A stretch of 64,000 nucleotides of DNA, from contig JAEUWY010000012.1 in the NCBI GenBank assembly GCA_022059125.1, positions 1,426,001-1,490,000 of the forward strand. The letters run 5' to 3'. Source of the DNA: Corynespora cassiicola (taxonomy: Eukaryota; Ascomycota; Dothideomycetes; Pleosporales; Corynesporascaceae). Made by a program: the position numbers and the translations under genes. Below, piece by piece: positions 23,481-32,940 of this stretch. Each line of letters begins with the position of its first letter. Within the stretch, counting starts at the first letter, position 1. The notes beneath the pieces were generated by a model. That model ran no database searches and was not told the DNA's origin. It worked only from the letters and a program-made list of their open reading frames with translations.

Positions 23481-26400
23481 TTATTGGCCTTGGTTGTAGG
23501 CAAGCCACGCATCGTGTGCTTCCCGGAGAACTGGCAATGTTGTCAACAACTGGAATGCCAAGCGGGACAGAAGTTTACATACTTTGAAGGACTTGGACTT
23601 GGGCAACGTAGGTCTCACATGCACATTGCAGTGTGCGACCATCGAAAAAGTCGAGCACAACGCTGTTGGGGAGTTCCTGACGGTCTTGGTCCGGGGCATA
23701 AGGAGTACGCATCTCACTCAAATGGAAACGCTTGACGATACCCTTGGATTGCTAGAAGAAAATTAGCATACTCGATTTTCGGGCGCAGATAAGCTAGACG
23801 TACAGCATTCGACTTCGAAGCACTCAGCACGAGGTTACCCATGGCGTCAATCTCAACCCATCGTCGCTTCCACAACTGTGTTCTGTTAGTCGCCATATAT
23901 AGTAGGGGGTGGTGGTGCAACTGACCAATGTATCTGGGAACTGAATGTTGAGATCTCCAACTTGGACAGCTGGCGGGGGTTCCCGGAGTGACGGAAGGGA
24001 GGTAGACTGCATCTCGTCCTCGTGCAAATTGCTTGAGCTCGTGTTCTTGCGCGAGATGGCAGAAATGGACGACATGCGCTTGAAGAGCTTGCTCGTTCTC
24101 GAATCCTTCTTCTCCTTCTTTTCCTCGCGCTTTTCCTCTGTGCTGTCGAAGCTGTGGGCAGACTGGCTTCGGGGAGCAGCAGCGCCTGAGCGAGATTCGC
24201 TGAGGCGTCGGCCGAACGACCGCCAGCTGCTTTCCGTAGAAGAACGAGGCAGAGCAGAAGAGCTCTGCTCCCTGGAGTGAGAGGAAGAAGGGGGCCTGGG
24301 CGAGGCAGGCTCTACTCTTGACGGGCTCTGCTTAGAGCTAGGAGGCCTGACGGGCTTCTGGTGATCGATGGTAATAGGGCTCTGGTGCAACTCCAATGGA
24401 GTGCCCTCGGTTGGCATCGTGAGCGCCGGCATCTGTGCCCTGCCATCCCGCACGATGCGTGCCGTAACCTGAACCGAATCAGGTGTTATCGCATCTTGTT
24501 TGACGTGGTATACCGGTTGCTCGGTGATCGTAGGGGGCGGCTGCAACACAGGCTGTTGGTCAGGCGTCGTTGGAGTGGACGGGTTTGCAAACGAAGCATG
24601 ACTAATACGCTGGACGGGCTTCCCATTTGGAGAGTTGCCAGCAGACGGCGTCGACAGGGGCGTGGAAAAGAACGAAGACTTGCGCTGGGCAACGAGCGAA
24701 TTGGAAGCATCAGGAATCGCAAGTGCACTTACGGAAGCAGTGGATTCCCTGTTGGACTTTTCCGCAAGGGCTTTAATTCTCTGTGAGATTCCCGACGAAA
24801 CGTTGATCTTCTTTGCCACAACCACCGTGTCTGTGTTGGCATGGGTGAGCCATGGTCCAGATGTCTTGCGTCCAGTCTTTTGCTCAGGGGAAAAGCGACC
24901 AGGCTTGTGGTACACCTGCGAAACCGACCTCTCGGGGACGGAGAGTTCGGAGCCGTTGGATTTCCTCGGAAAGAAGGACGTAATAGGAGATTTCGATACG
25001 GAGACCGGTTTGGCTTCCTCGACCTTTGCGCTCTGCAGCTCCTCCATGAAGGAGTCGTCGGAGAGGTACTCGGCTTCAGAGTTTTCAGCGCTGAAATGAA
25101 GGGGATCCACCGCAAGCCGGGACCTGTCCAGGGCCTCATGCTGGCTATGGCTTCGCGACATGGGCATGATCATCGACTCCCGTTTCTGCCTCCTGCTCGT
25201 CTGCGGAGACTCATTCGAGGGCATGAAGATCATCGACTCTCGCTTCGACCTCCGAGACCCACCCTCCTTCGCTTCAGGAGGGGTCACAACTATCGACTCT
25301 CTCCTTGTCTTCCTGGCCAGAGCATCATCGGAAACAGAGGCCAAGACGGCCGTCGATTCCGGCTGTTCAGAAATCTCGACAGATGGAACCGGGGTGGTGC
25401 TCTCCGGGACCACGGTGGTGGGGGAGCTTTCGACGGAGAGCTTCTCGTCCTCGACCTGCAGCGGCTCGTTGGACGCCTCGCAAACGTCATCGTAATCGGG
25501 CAATTGACCCTCCAAAGTCTTTTGAACGTCCTCAACAAGTTGTCGATCATCCTCTGATATCGACGACGGCCTCGTAGAAGGCGCGGCCGACGATCCTTGA
25601 GTCTGGGCGGACGTCGGGGAACAAGCGGAAGCCGCAGAGTGCCGATCATCAGCCTCCATCTGACTAGCCATCAAGTCAACCCCAGAATCTTCCTGATTGA
25701 GCGGAGATTTCTTGTCATACGAGGTTGTGCTCACCTGGGCAGATGGCAATTCATCCTCATTCTGCTGTGCCGCGGCGGTTTCGAGCTCGGGGGCGGGCTC
25801 AGTGGCGACACTGGCCTCTTCCGTTGCCGTCGCCATGTCCTCGGACGCTTCATTTGGAATCGGTTGCTGGCTGCTCTCGGGAGTCTCGTCGGTGGCTTCC
25901 TTGGCGGAATCGATCTCCTCATTCGCCTTGTCTGCCTTTTGCTTTTGCACGGCCTTCATCTGCTTCTTCCGAAGCTCCAGGGCCTTCATCAACCTCTGCT
26001 TCTCCGGTGTGACGCCCGAAGATCTGTGATGGCTGCTATAGCTAGGTATGGGCATGGATTTCACGCTGGCGGGGCTTTTGGGCGGGAAGGATGGCGAATG
26101 AGGCATTTCGGGAATGGCGGGCACAGGTGGTGGCGGAGGAAAAGCAATGCTCGGAACGGTGCTCGAATCTCGGGATTTGGGGCGCTTCTGTTCCGTGGGC
26201 TTTCTGCCCGCAGCGCGCAGGCCAGCCGGCAGAGACGAGACGGGTCTCGCCACGCTCTGAGAGCCGGTGCCCGACGTGTGAGGACGCTTGATGTCCAAGG
26301 ACTGCTTTGGCCTGGGGCCGAGCTTGACCTTTGGCTTGTTGTACTTGGCATAGATCTCGGCATACATTTCGTCAAGAGCAGGCCGCGCCGTCTGGGACGA

Positions 26401-27326
26401 AAGGCGCGGGGCCGGTCCATTCTCGAATAGCGAATCGTAATAGCTCAGGTTCTCACGATAGTCAATCGGCTCCAACCCGTCCTTGCTCTCGGCCGGCGCT
26501 GCGTCAGGTTCCGGGCTTAGGCCCACTGACGATTTTGATTCGGTCGGCTTGAGTTCGTCTACCAGTGAGCTCGACCTGGGTACGAAGTAGGCAGACTGGC
26601 CATCCTCGGCCTTGGAGTCTGGAGTCTCGACTGCACCAATGGTGGGGATTGTCGAGGCAGCGGCGCTGTGGGTGGTGTCGGCCGTGTCTGGCCGTGTCTG
26701 CGACGCGCCGTCCTCTGCGGCCGTGGGACCTTCCTCAGCATCTTCGGTAATCTCGTCTAGCTTGTGTCGCCGCGAGGACCCGCTCGAGGAGCAGCTAGAC
26801 GGGGCGGCGGTGTGCAGGGAGCAGGCAGCCGATAGGGCGGTATCACTGAGCTCGTCTGCTGTGGTAATGGAAATGGTGCTGTCGTGGGGCGTGAACTTTT
26901 CCGTGACAGCTGTAAAGTGCACGGCTACGCGAGCTGTGGCAGGGTTAGCTCTTGTTCGGGCGGGGAGGGATTGGAGGGGGTGGGAGCGACGTGCCTTGCA
27001 ACAGGCGCGAGGTGCCATCCGGAATGTACTTGATCAGGACCTTGCGGCGGCGGTACAGCAGAAAGCCGTACAGCGGCGACTTTTCGTCGTACTGGGCAAC
27101 GGCAGTGCGCACCTCTGCGGCACCGCCGGCGCCGCGGGTGAGGATCTCGACGGCGTCTCTCGAGGCGTACTTGAGCAGAAACCTGGAGGGAGCAGAAACA
27201 TTAGCCCTGGCGCAGTCTGGGGGAGTGAGCAGGACACGGGGGCGGGACGAACCATCCTCCAGCCTCGGCGAGGGCGGCCTGGTAGGCTTCGGCTACCTTT
27301 GCATCGTCGAGGCCATTCAGCGACAT
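23481..27326 (-). CDS. ADF-H (cofilin-like) domain scaffold protein with C-terminal PH-like domain
   Basis: Six exons: 27253-27326, 26995-27182, 23926-26933, 23804-23875, 23583-23751 and 23481-23530; 1,186 aa. Residues 1-130 form an ADF-H fold (LNGLDDAKVAEAYQ, GGWFLLKYASRD, YDEKSPLYGFLLYRRRKVLIKY, ARVAVHFTAVTEKFTPHD), the actin-binding module of cofilin and Abp1. The middle is long and disordered: proline-rich (FPPPPPVPAIPEMPH), a basic coiled coil near 397-426, and three basic RES(I/M) motifs near 632-682. The end, about 1080-1186, looks like a PH domain (LWKRRWVEIDAMGNLVLS ... LREAHDAW). I infer a cortical actin scaffold. The second intron is GC-AG, the only choice that keeps the frame into ARVAVHF; the first uses a weak GTTCGT donor. 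The long plus-strand frames opposite are shadows. Confidence 0.85.
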
Positions 27327-28928
27327 GGCGAGGGGGACACGCGGGCGCGGTGTCGGGCGAAGTGCAGGGCGCGCTCTTGCGAGGCACTCTGGTCGGGCTT
27401 CAGCAGGTGCAGTCGCGAGCGGGTCGGTCGAAGTTCAGGCTGGTCAGGCTGGTTAGGCTGGTCAGGCCGGCCTGGGGGGACAGTGCGCTGCCGCCGTCAG
27501 GTCAGGGGGGGCGTCGTCGCAGGGACCTGGAGGGCAGAGGCCAGACAGACGCGCGCGCGGACCATCTGCTCGTGTCGTGTTCGAGGAGGTCGGTGGTGGG
27601 AGAGGGTGGGCGAGCGAGGACAGGACAGGACGAGGCGGCTACGCGGTCATGGCCATCGCGGTGCAGGCAGCTCGGGGATAAGAGTCCAGGCGGGGAACGG
27701 GGAGCGGGCGCGTGGGAAGAAGATGTGAGGAGGACGAGGTGCTCTCGTTTCAGTGCTGCATCGACGGCCCTAGCGCGCAGCAGCGAACCGGCGGCCAGAC
27801 GGACAGGACGGCCAGGACGGCCAGGGACGGTCGCGGCGAACAGGCGTCGTCGACAGGGCGGCCCGCGAGTAAGAAGGCCCTCCCGCTGCCTCAAATCCTC
27901 CGACCACCCTGGGCCGTTGCGGGCTCAATGGCTCTGCTTCTCGATGCTCTAGCTGCTGCTGCAGCCAGTGACGGCCGTCGCCCTGCTGCGAACCAAGGGG
28001 CGCGTCGCATGCCATTAGCCAGCCCGTCGCCGTCCAGCCCTCTAGGGATCCGGCCAGCCAGCCAGCCAGCCAGCGCGCCCTGGGAGTCGTCGCGAACTGC
28101 TCCCTGCATACCAGAGCCAGCCCGGCCACGCTGCTGCACGTTGGCCGCGGCAAACCTCCGAGAGGAAAAAGCAAGCAGCATGGCCTCTGCCTCTGCCTCT
28201 GCTGCTGCTGCCTCTGCTGCTGCCTCTGCCCCGGTGCTGTCATGTCTCGTCTCCGCGAGGGGCCATCGGCCTGTCACGACCCGGGCGACCGTCCCCCACA
28301 AAAGCTCTCCACAAACACGTCTCACCTGTCCATGATGCTAGCAGAACGCGCACTGCACGCCCTGGCACTGCACGCCAGGCCTGCCACGGCCAATGGGTCC
28401 CCACTTATCCCTCCCAGCGAACTGCATGCAAGCCACGTACCAATCGCCGGGCGGGAGATGGACACTCGAAAAAGCAACCAGCCATGCCGCCATCCCATCC
28501 CACCGTCTCCGCCCGCGCCCGACCCCCCTATACCGTGCACCCTGCCCGCTGCCTCCTGTACCTTGCAGCATGCGTCGAACATCGTGTCTTGGTCCTCGAG
28601 CCAGCTGGCCCCAGAGAAGCGTTCCCGCTTGTTAAACCCTCTTGCAGCCAGCATCTTCCCTCGCCCGCCTGGATATCGGCTTCCGGTCCGGGCCACTAAG
28701 AGTCGTTCGGGGCCGGCCGTGGCCTTTTTTCGTCTCTCCACTATATCAACCGCACTACAAACAACGCCTCCGGACCTCCCAATGCTTTAATTAGCAGCCC
28801 TCAACCACTCTCTAGCCTGTCCGCTGCTCGCAATCTCACCCACCATCCAGCTCCCAAGCCCGTCGCCGGACTTTTGCTTCTGACCACTCCGAGCCCGCCC
28901 TCCAGCATTTCCCCTGCGCCCGCCCACC
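27327..28928. promoter_or_regulatory. Divergent promoter region of the ADF-H/PH gene and OHCU decarboxylase
   Basis: These 1.6 kb separate the two divergent start codons. It is GC-rich and has low-complexity tracts: five GCCA units at 28053-28072 and mixed CCTCTG/CTG units at 28183-28229. Near the OHCU decarboxylase start it becomes C/T rich, as fungal 5' UTRs often are. Frames of 140-210 codons on both strands have no family resemblance. Confidence 0.5.
28183..28229. repeat. CCTCTG/CTG low-complexity tract
   Basis: Imperfect run of CTG and CCTCTG units in the divergent intergenic region; a nearby five-unit GCCA run lies at 28053-28072. Confidence 0.8.
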
Positions 28929-29708
28929 ATGACATCACTCCCGCCCATCACCACCTTGTCTCACCTACCCGATTCCGACCTCGCCAGAGTTTTGGACCTC
29001 TTGTTTGAGCCCTCGCCGCCGTTGCACGCACTGTCCCTGCCCGTGCTCCGGTCCACCATCTTCCCGACCTACGACACGCTAATCCTGGCCGTCAACTCGC
29101 AGCTCGAGGCTCTGGCTTCCTCGGACGAGCCCCGCCACGTCGCCAAGCTCTCCGAGATACTCTGCTCGCACCCAAGGCTGGGGGAGAAGAAGGTCGAGAG
29201 TGAGCAGAGCAGGGCAGAGCAGGCCCAGCTGCAGCAAGGCGCCGACGAGGAGAAGGAGAAGCTGGCCCAGTTGAACCGCGAGTATGAGGAAAAGTTTCCC
29301 GGACTAAGATATGTGTAAGTCCTTTAAGCTCGGCCTCCGAGTCATGCTGCTGCCCCCAACCTTACAATCTATCCTCTACCGGACCCCAGCCCGGCTAACC
29401 TCCAAGCAGCGTCTTCGTCAACGGTCGTCCCCGCCCTGCCATCTTCGAAAACATGCAGTCGAGGATCGCCCGCGGCGACATCAAAGCCGAGAGGCAAGAG
29501 GCAATCCAGGTGCGTATTTGACTTTTGGAAGCGCTTCGGCTTCTCCTCTGTCTTCCCCGGTTTCCCAATGCCCCATCTGCGGCGTTGCAACACCTTGTCT
29601 CGAAGCCCACGTTCCCCACCGTGTACCCCCCATGCGCGCATGCTAACCCTGCCCATGTAGGCCATGTGCGACATCGCCGCCGACCGCGCTGCAAAGCTCC
29701 AGAAATGA
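28929..29708 (+). CDS. 2-oxo-4-hydroxy-4-carboxy-5-ureidoimidazoline (OHCU) decarboxylase
   Basis: Three exons: 28929-29314, 29410-29509 and 29661-29708, with introns of 95 and 151 nt; 177 aa, the usual size. The enzyme converts OHCU to S-allantoin in the last step of the uricase pathway. Family marks are the N-terminal DLARVLDLLFEPSPPLH, HPRLG at residues 81-85 with the catalytic histidine, SRAEQ at 94-98, the NREYEEKFPG segment at 116-125, and FVNGRPR at 131-137. The final two exons restore the conserved AIQ...RAAKL helix, which an unspliced call loses. The C-terminus (KLQK) is not a peroxisomal SKL-type signal. A purine/pyrimidine-type permease lies 8 kb away, which fits a nitrogen-source role but with an unrelated gene between. 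Confidence 0.9.
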
Positions 29709-31305
29709 GCCTCTCCGCGGCGCCCACGCAACGCGTAGATGGCTCTGCCGCAAAGGCGTTGTTTTGTCTCCATGGCCGTGCAAATAAAATATTTGGCATC
29801 CGCAAAGTCGATCCCTAGAGAGTCCAACCCCACCAACGGTCTCGTCAACAAAAAAAAAACCCCCCAACCAGCCATCAAACGGCTCGAAAGACCGACAACG
29901 CCACCGTACCGTCCCCCCAACTCTCCATCGCAAACTAGCAACTCCCTCTCCACAAGTCTCACGATGAAGCCAGTCCAGTCCGCTGGGAAATCAACACAAG
30001 AGGCCAATGAGGATTGTAGTTAGTGCTGCGAGTCACAGCGTGGCGTTCAGCCCGATGTAATCGGCCCGGTTTCGCACTTTGTAGTCCCCCCCTCCTCCTC
30101 TTCGCGCAAGAAAACGCCATTTTCTCATTTTTGAACAAAATGAGCGTTTGTGTGGTTGGTTGGGTTGGGTTAGTTCTACGCCACGAGTCTAGAGCGGAAT
30201 TGAATAAACAAACACAACCTTTTTTTTTTACCAATTCTCTCTACTATTTTTTGTGTGAACGAACAACTCTTTTTTTTTTTTTGCACATGGGTGGCAAGGG
30301 GACGTACGCCCCCGTCTGTGAAGTGGGAATGACGTATGGGCTATGCTTGTGTACCGATAATGTATTTTCTTTTTTTTGCCATTGTGGCTCTCGAGATGCG
30401 TTCTGGGGCGCTGGGTTTTCGCAACGAGACGCGGCTCGCCTCCGGCTCGTCGTGTACGTGATTCCGCATCGTCATCGCCATCGGCAAAGAGGCGAGAGGC
30501 GAATCCTCGATAACGATGGATCCCGCTACGAACGTCTCGTCTGCCGCCTTATCCGCCGCGTGTCCTTGGGGCGAATTGTGCCATCGTTTGGCTTTCGGTT
30601 GGTCGCGTGTGGGCTTTACTTTTTTTGGGAGGGGGGAGGGTGCTCGGTGTAGTGTGGTGGGGTTGGGGCGTTGGAAAAGTGTGGGTTGGGAGGGGGTACG
30701 GGTGAGGGAACCCGGTGGGTGAGATGGTGGCGAGGGGGTGGGGAAACGGAGGGCGAGGATGAGGGGATGGGTGGACAAAGAGGGTTGAGAATCATTGCCA
30801 CTATGCTTTGCTTCGGGGTCTGGACGATTTTCGTGTCGTAGGAAATGGAATTTTTGTATCATACATAAGACTTCTTCCTCGCGTGCCGTCGGATGCTGTA
30901 TTACAGGAAATATATGAAACAGGTAGAGACTGTTGTGAATGCTAATGAGTTTTTCCTCTCTCGCTGAAAATGCTTTCATTGTGCTTTTTGCAATAAAAGG
31001 CCCTCCTTTTTTCGTTCCGATGGAGATTGATGCACAAGCGTGCCCCTGATACCATGAGGTCTTGATGATTTAGTGATCAAAAGATGCCAGTGTTGACGCC
31101 GCGAAAAAAAAAAGAAGAGAGGAAGAATAGATATTGCGCCCTTGTCCTTCAGACATGCTTGTGTTGTGACATTATACAAAGTGCAAAGCAAATACCATGG
31201 TGGAGCGTGGCGTGAGAGTCAGGTAAAAGATTCGTGGGGTTGAGTATGTTGTGACCTATCCAAAATTGTCCGTAGAGCGTTCTCGAGACGAAATAATTAG
31301 CGAGT
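29709..31305. other. Convergent intergenic region, no gene seen
   Basis: These 1.6 kb lie between the 3' ends of OHCU decarboxylase and the SPNF-repeat gene. It has A/T homopolymers (29850, 30220, 30270, 30368) and a T/G-rich strand. The 209- to 212-codon frames at 30023-30652 (+) and 30341-30979 (-) show no family features. Confidence 0.5.
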
Positions 31306-32940
31306 TTATGATCCAAAAGGCATAAACATGAACATCCTCTGCCTCTCTTTCTCCAAGTCTACATCTATGTCGCTGTCTCTTCTAGTGAACGAGTCGTGTC
31401 TCTGGCTATGAGGCCATGGCTTTATGTGGAGTTGCTCTCCCCCCAAATTTGTGCGAGGTACAAAGTTCGGCGACTGGGAAGGTGCGGCCTCGTTGGTGGC
31501 TTTGTCGGTCGTGAATTCTGGCGGTGAGGGGGTTTCGTTATCTTCGTAGACAACGGGAGCAAAATTCGGCGATTGTGGGGTATCGAAATCTACCGTGGGG
31601 ACGGCGAATGACAAGTTCGGTGACCTAGAAGAATCATAGTTTATGGCTGGAATAGAGGCTGTAAAGTTTGGCGATCTCGGGGTGTTGTGGCTTGTTGGAA
31701 TGGCCGCCGTGAAATTCGGTGACCTTGGCGTATCACAATCTGCGCGAGAAAAGGCGCTCGTAAAATTTGGAGATACAGAGCCAGTAACCTCTTTACTGGT
31801 AGCAAATAGTGCAGGAAAATCCGGAGATGAAGAGGCTTGACTGCCTGTCGGGGGCTCTGGCTGGGGAACAAATGAGCTGGGCCATACCGCGTCGGCGCCT
31901 TCGTCTACCTGATCGTAATCACCAACGACAGGCTCGCCGGGGTCCAAGATGCCGTAGTCTGCATACCATGATTGCGGTGGGGTCCTTGAATGTCCCATGT
32001 CGCTAGTCATGTTGGTTGAGGACGCGCAGCTGTGCGAAGCAGAGCTCGTGGTCGACGGTGAGAGGGGATAGTCCCACATGTCGTTGCCCTGCTCCTCTTC
32101 GTCATCGTCAAGGTTGGCATAGGGGTCCGGAACATCGTCTTCGATATCGAGCGCTGCATAATTCGACAGTCCCAGAGGGGAGGGCGGTAACGGTAGATAT
32201 GATTTTCGAGGTGCTTGAGTCCGTGGTGGTGAGTATGAATATGCATCATTTGGCGAGCGATATTCTGATACGTTGCCGTCTCCATGGGGCTTGAGAGGCG
32301 GTGAGGAAGGGGGTGTCCGCGACGGAGATCCGGGTGGGGACGGCCCTGATAGTTCGAAATGGTTTCCTTTTCTTACTGCACAGGTTGGCGGGAATATTGT
32401 GTCGGTTTGGATCACTGGCCGGGTCGACGTGTCATGGCCACCGTAGACGAGCGTCAACTGGGCCATTTGGAGCTGCTTTTGCTCGCGTTCTTGCTCAACC
32501 AACATGCGTCCCATATCGGACTCGATCTTTCTTGCCGTAACGGTCCGCCGCCTGAAGCGGTTCAGAATGGCGGCCTTTCTGAGTAGATTCCGTCCGAGCG
32601 CCTTCTGTTTGGCCCATACTGCAATTTTGGAGTTGCCCCTGTCCACAATATTGGTAGCTGGGTGGGAGAACTGGGGCGAGAGCCGAGAAGTGATGAGGAA
32701 GAGGCGCAGTCTTCGTTTCTTCTTGTACAAACAAGAGTGTTCACCATCAACGTCGGCGGCAGCGCGAGGGCGTTTTCTCGGCCGTGGAGGCGACGGCCGA
32801 GGTGCAAAAGAAAGCACCATGGGGAGCTTCGGCAGTATATCAAAGGTAAATGTCGCGGATGCGGTCCTGGGCCCCGGTAATGTGATTGCAAGAGACCGCG
32901 TCGTCGGTGCTGAGGTAGACGAGAGGGAGGACGGCTTCAT
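31306..32940 (-). CDS. Fungal protein of unknown function with SPNF repeats
   Basis: Intact single-exon frame of 544 aa; I do not recognise a named family. Residues 71-160 form a basic block that looks folded or helical (KKKRRLRLFLITSRLS, FSHPATNIVDRGNSKIAVWAKQKAL, RKAAILNRFRRR) and contains nuclear-import-like basic clusters. The rest is Ser/Pro rich and disordered. From about residue 385 to 500 a short unit of 16-20 aa recurs about six times with the core [RQV]SPNF or SPNL, often preceded by DTP or NTP. This gives a regular ladder of S/T-P sites suited to proline-directed kinases or as a peptide docking motif. The end is charged (DVDLEKERQRMFMF). It could be a nuclear regulator or a scaffold, but that is a guess. 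Confidence 0.7.
   Translation of the reverse strand: MKPSSLSSTSAPTTRSLAITLPGPRTASATFTFDILPKLPMVLSFAPRPSPPRPRKRPRAAADVDGEHSCLYKKKRRLRLFLITSRLSPQFSHPATNIVDRGNSKIAVWAKQKALGRNLLRKAAILNRFRRRTVTARKIESDMGRMLVEQEREQKQLQMAQLTLVYGGHDTSTRPVIQTDTIFPPTCAVRKGNHFELSGPSPPGSPSRTPPSSPPLKPHGDGNVSEYRSPNDAYSYSPPRTQAPRKSYLPLPPSPLGLSNYAALDIEDDVPDPYANLDDDEEEQGNDMWDYPLSPSTTSSASHSCASSTNMTSDMGHSRTPPQSWYADYGILDPGEPVVGDYDQVDEGADAVWPSSFVPQPEPPTGSQASSSPDFPALFATSKEVTGSVSPNFTSAFSRADCDTPRSPNFTAAIPTSHNTPRSPNFTASIPAINYDSSRSPNLSFAVPTVDFDTPQSPNFAPVVYEDNETPSPPEFTTDKATNEAAPSQSPNFVPRTNLGGEQLHIKPWPHSQRHDSFTRRDSDIDVDLEKERQRMFMFMPFGS

Noticed and set aside
26612..27952. 446-codon plus-strand frame
   Set aside because: It is antisense to the ADF-H/PH gene, whose exons give a recognisable domain; the plus-strand product resembles nothing.
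30023..30979. 209- and 212-codon frames on opposite strands
   Set aside because: Overlapping shadows within a convergent 3' region containing T homopolymers; no family features.
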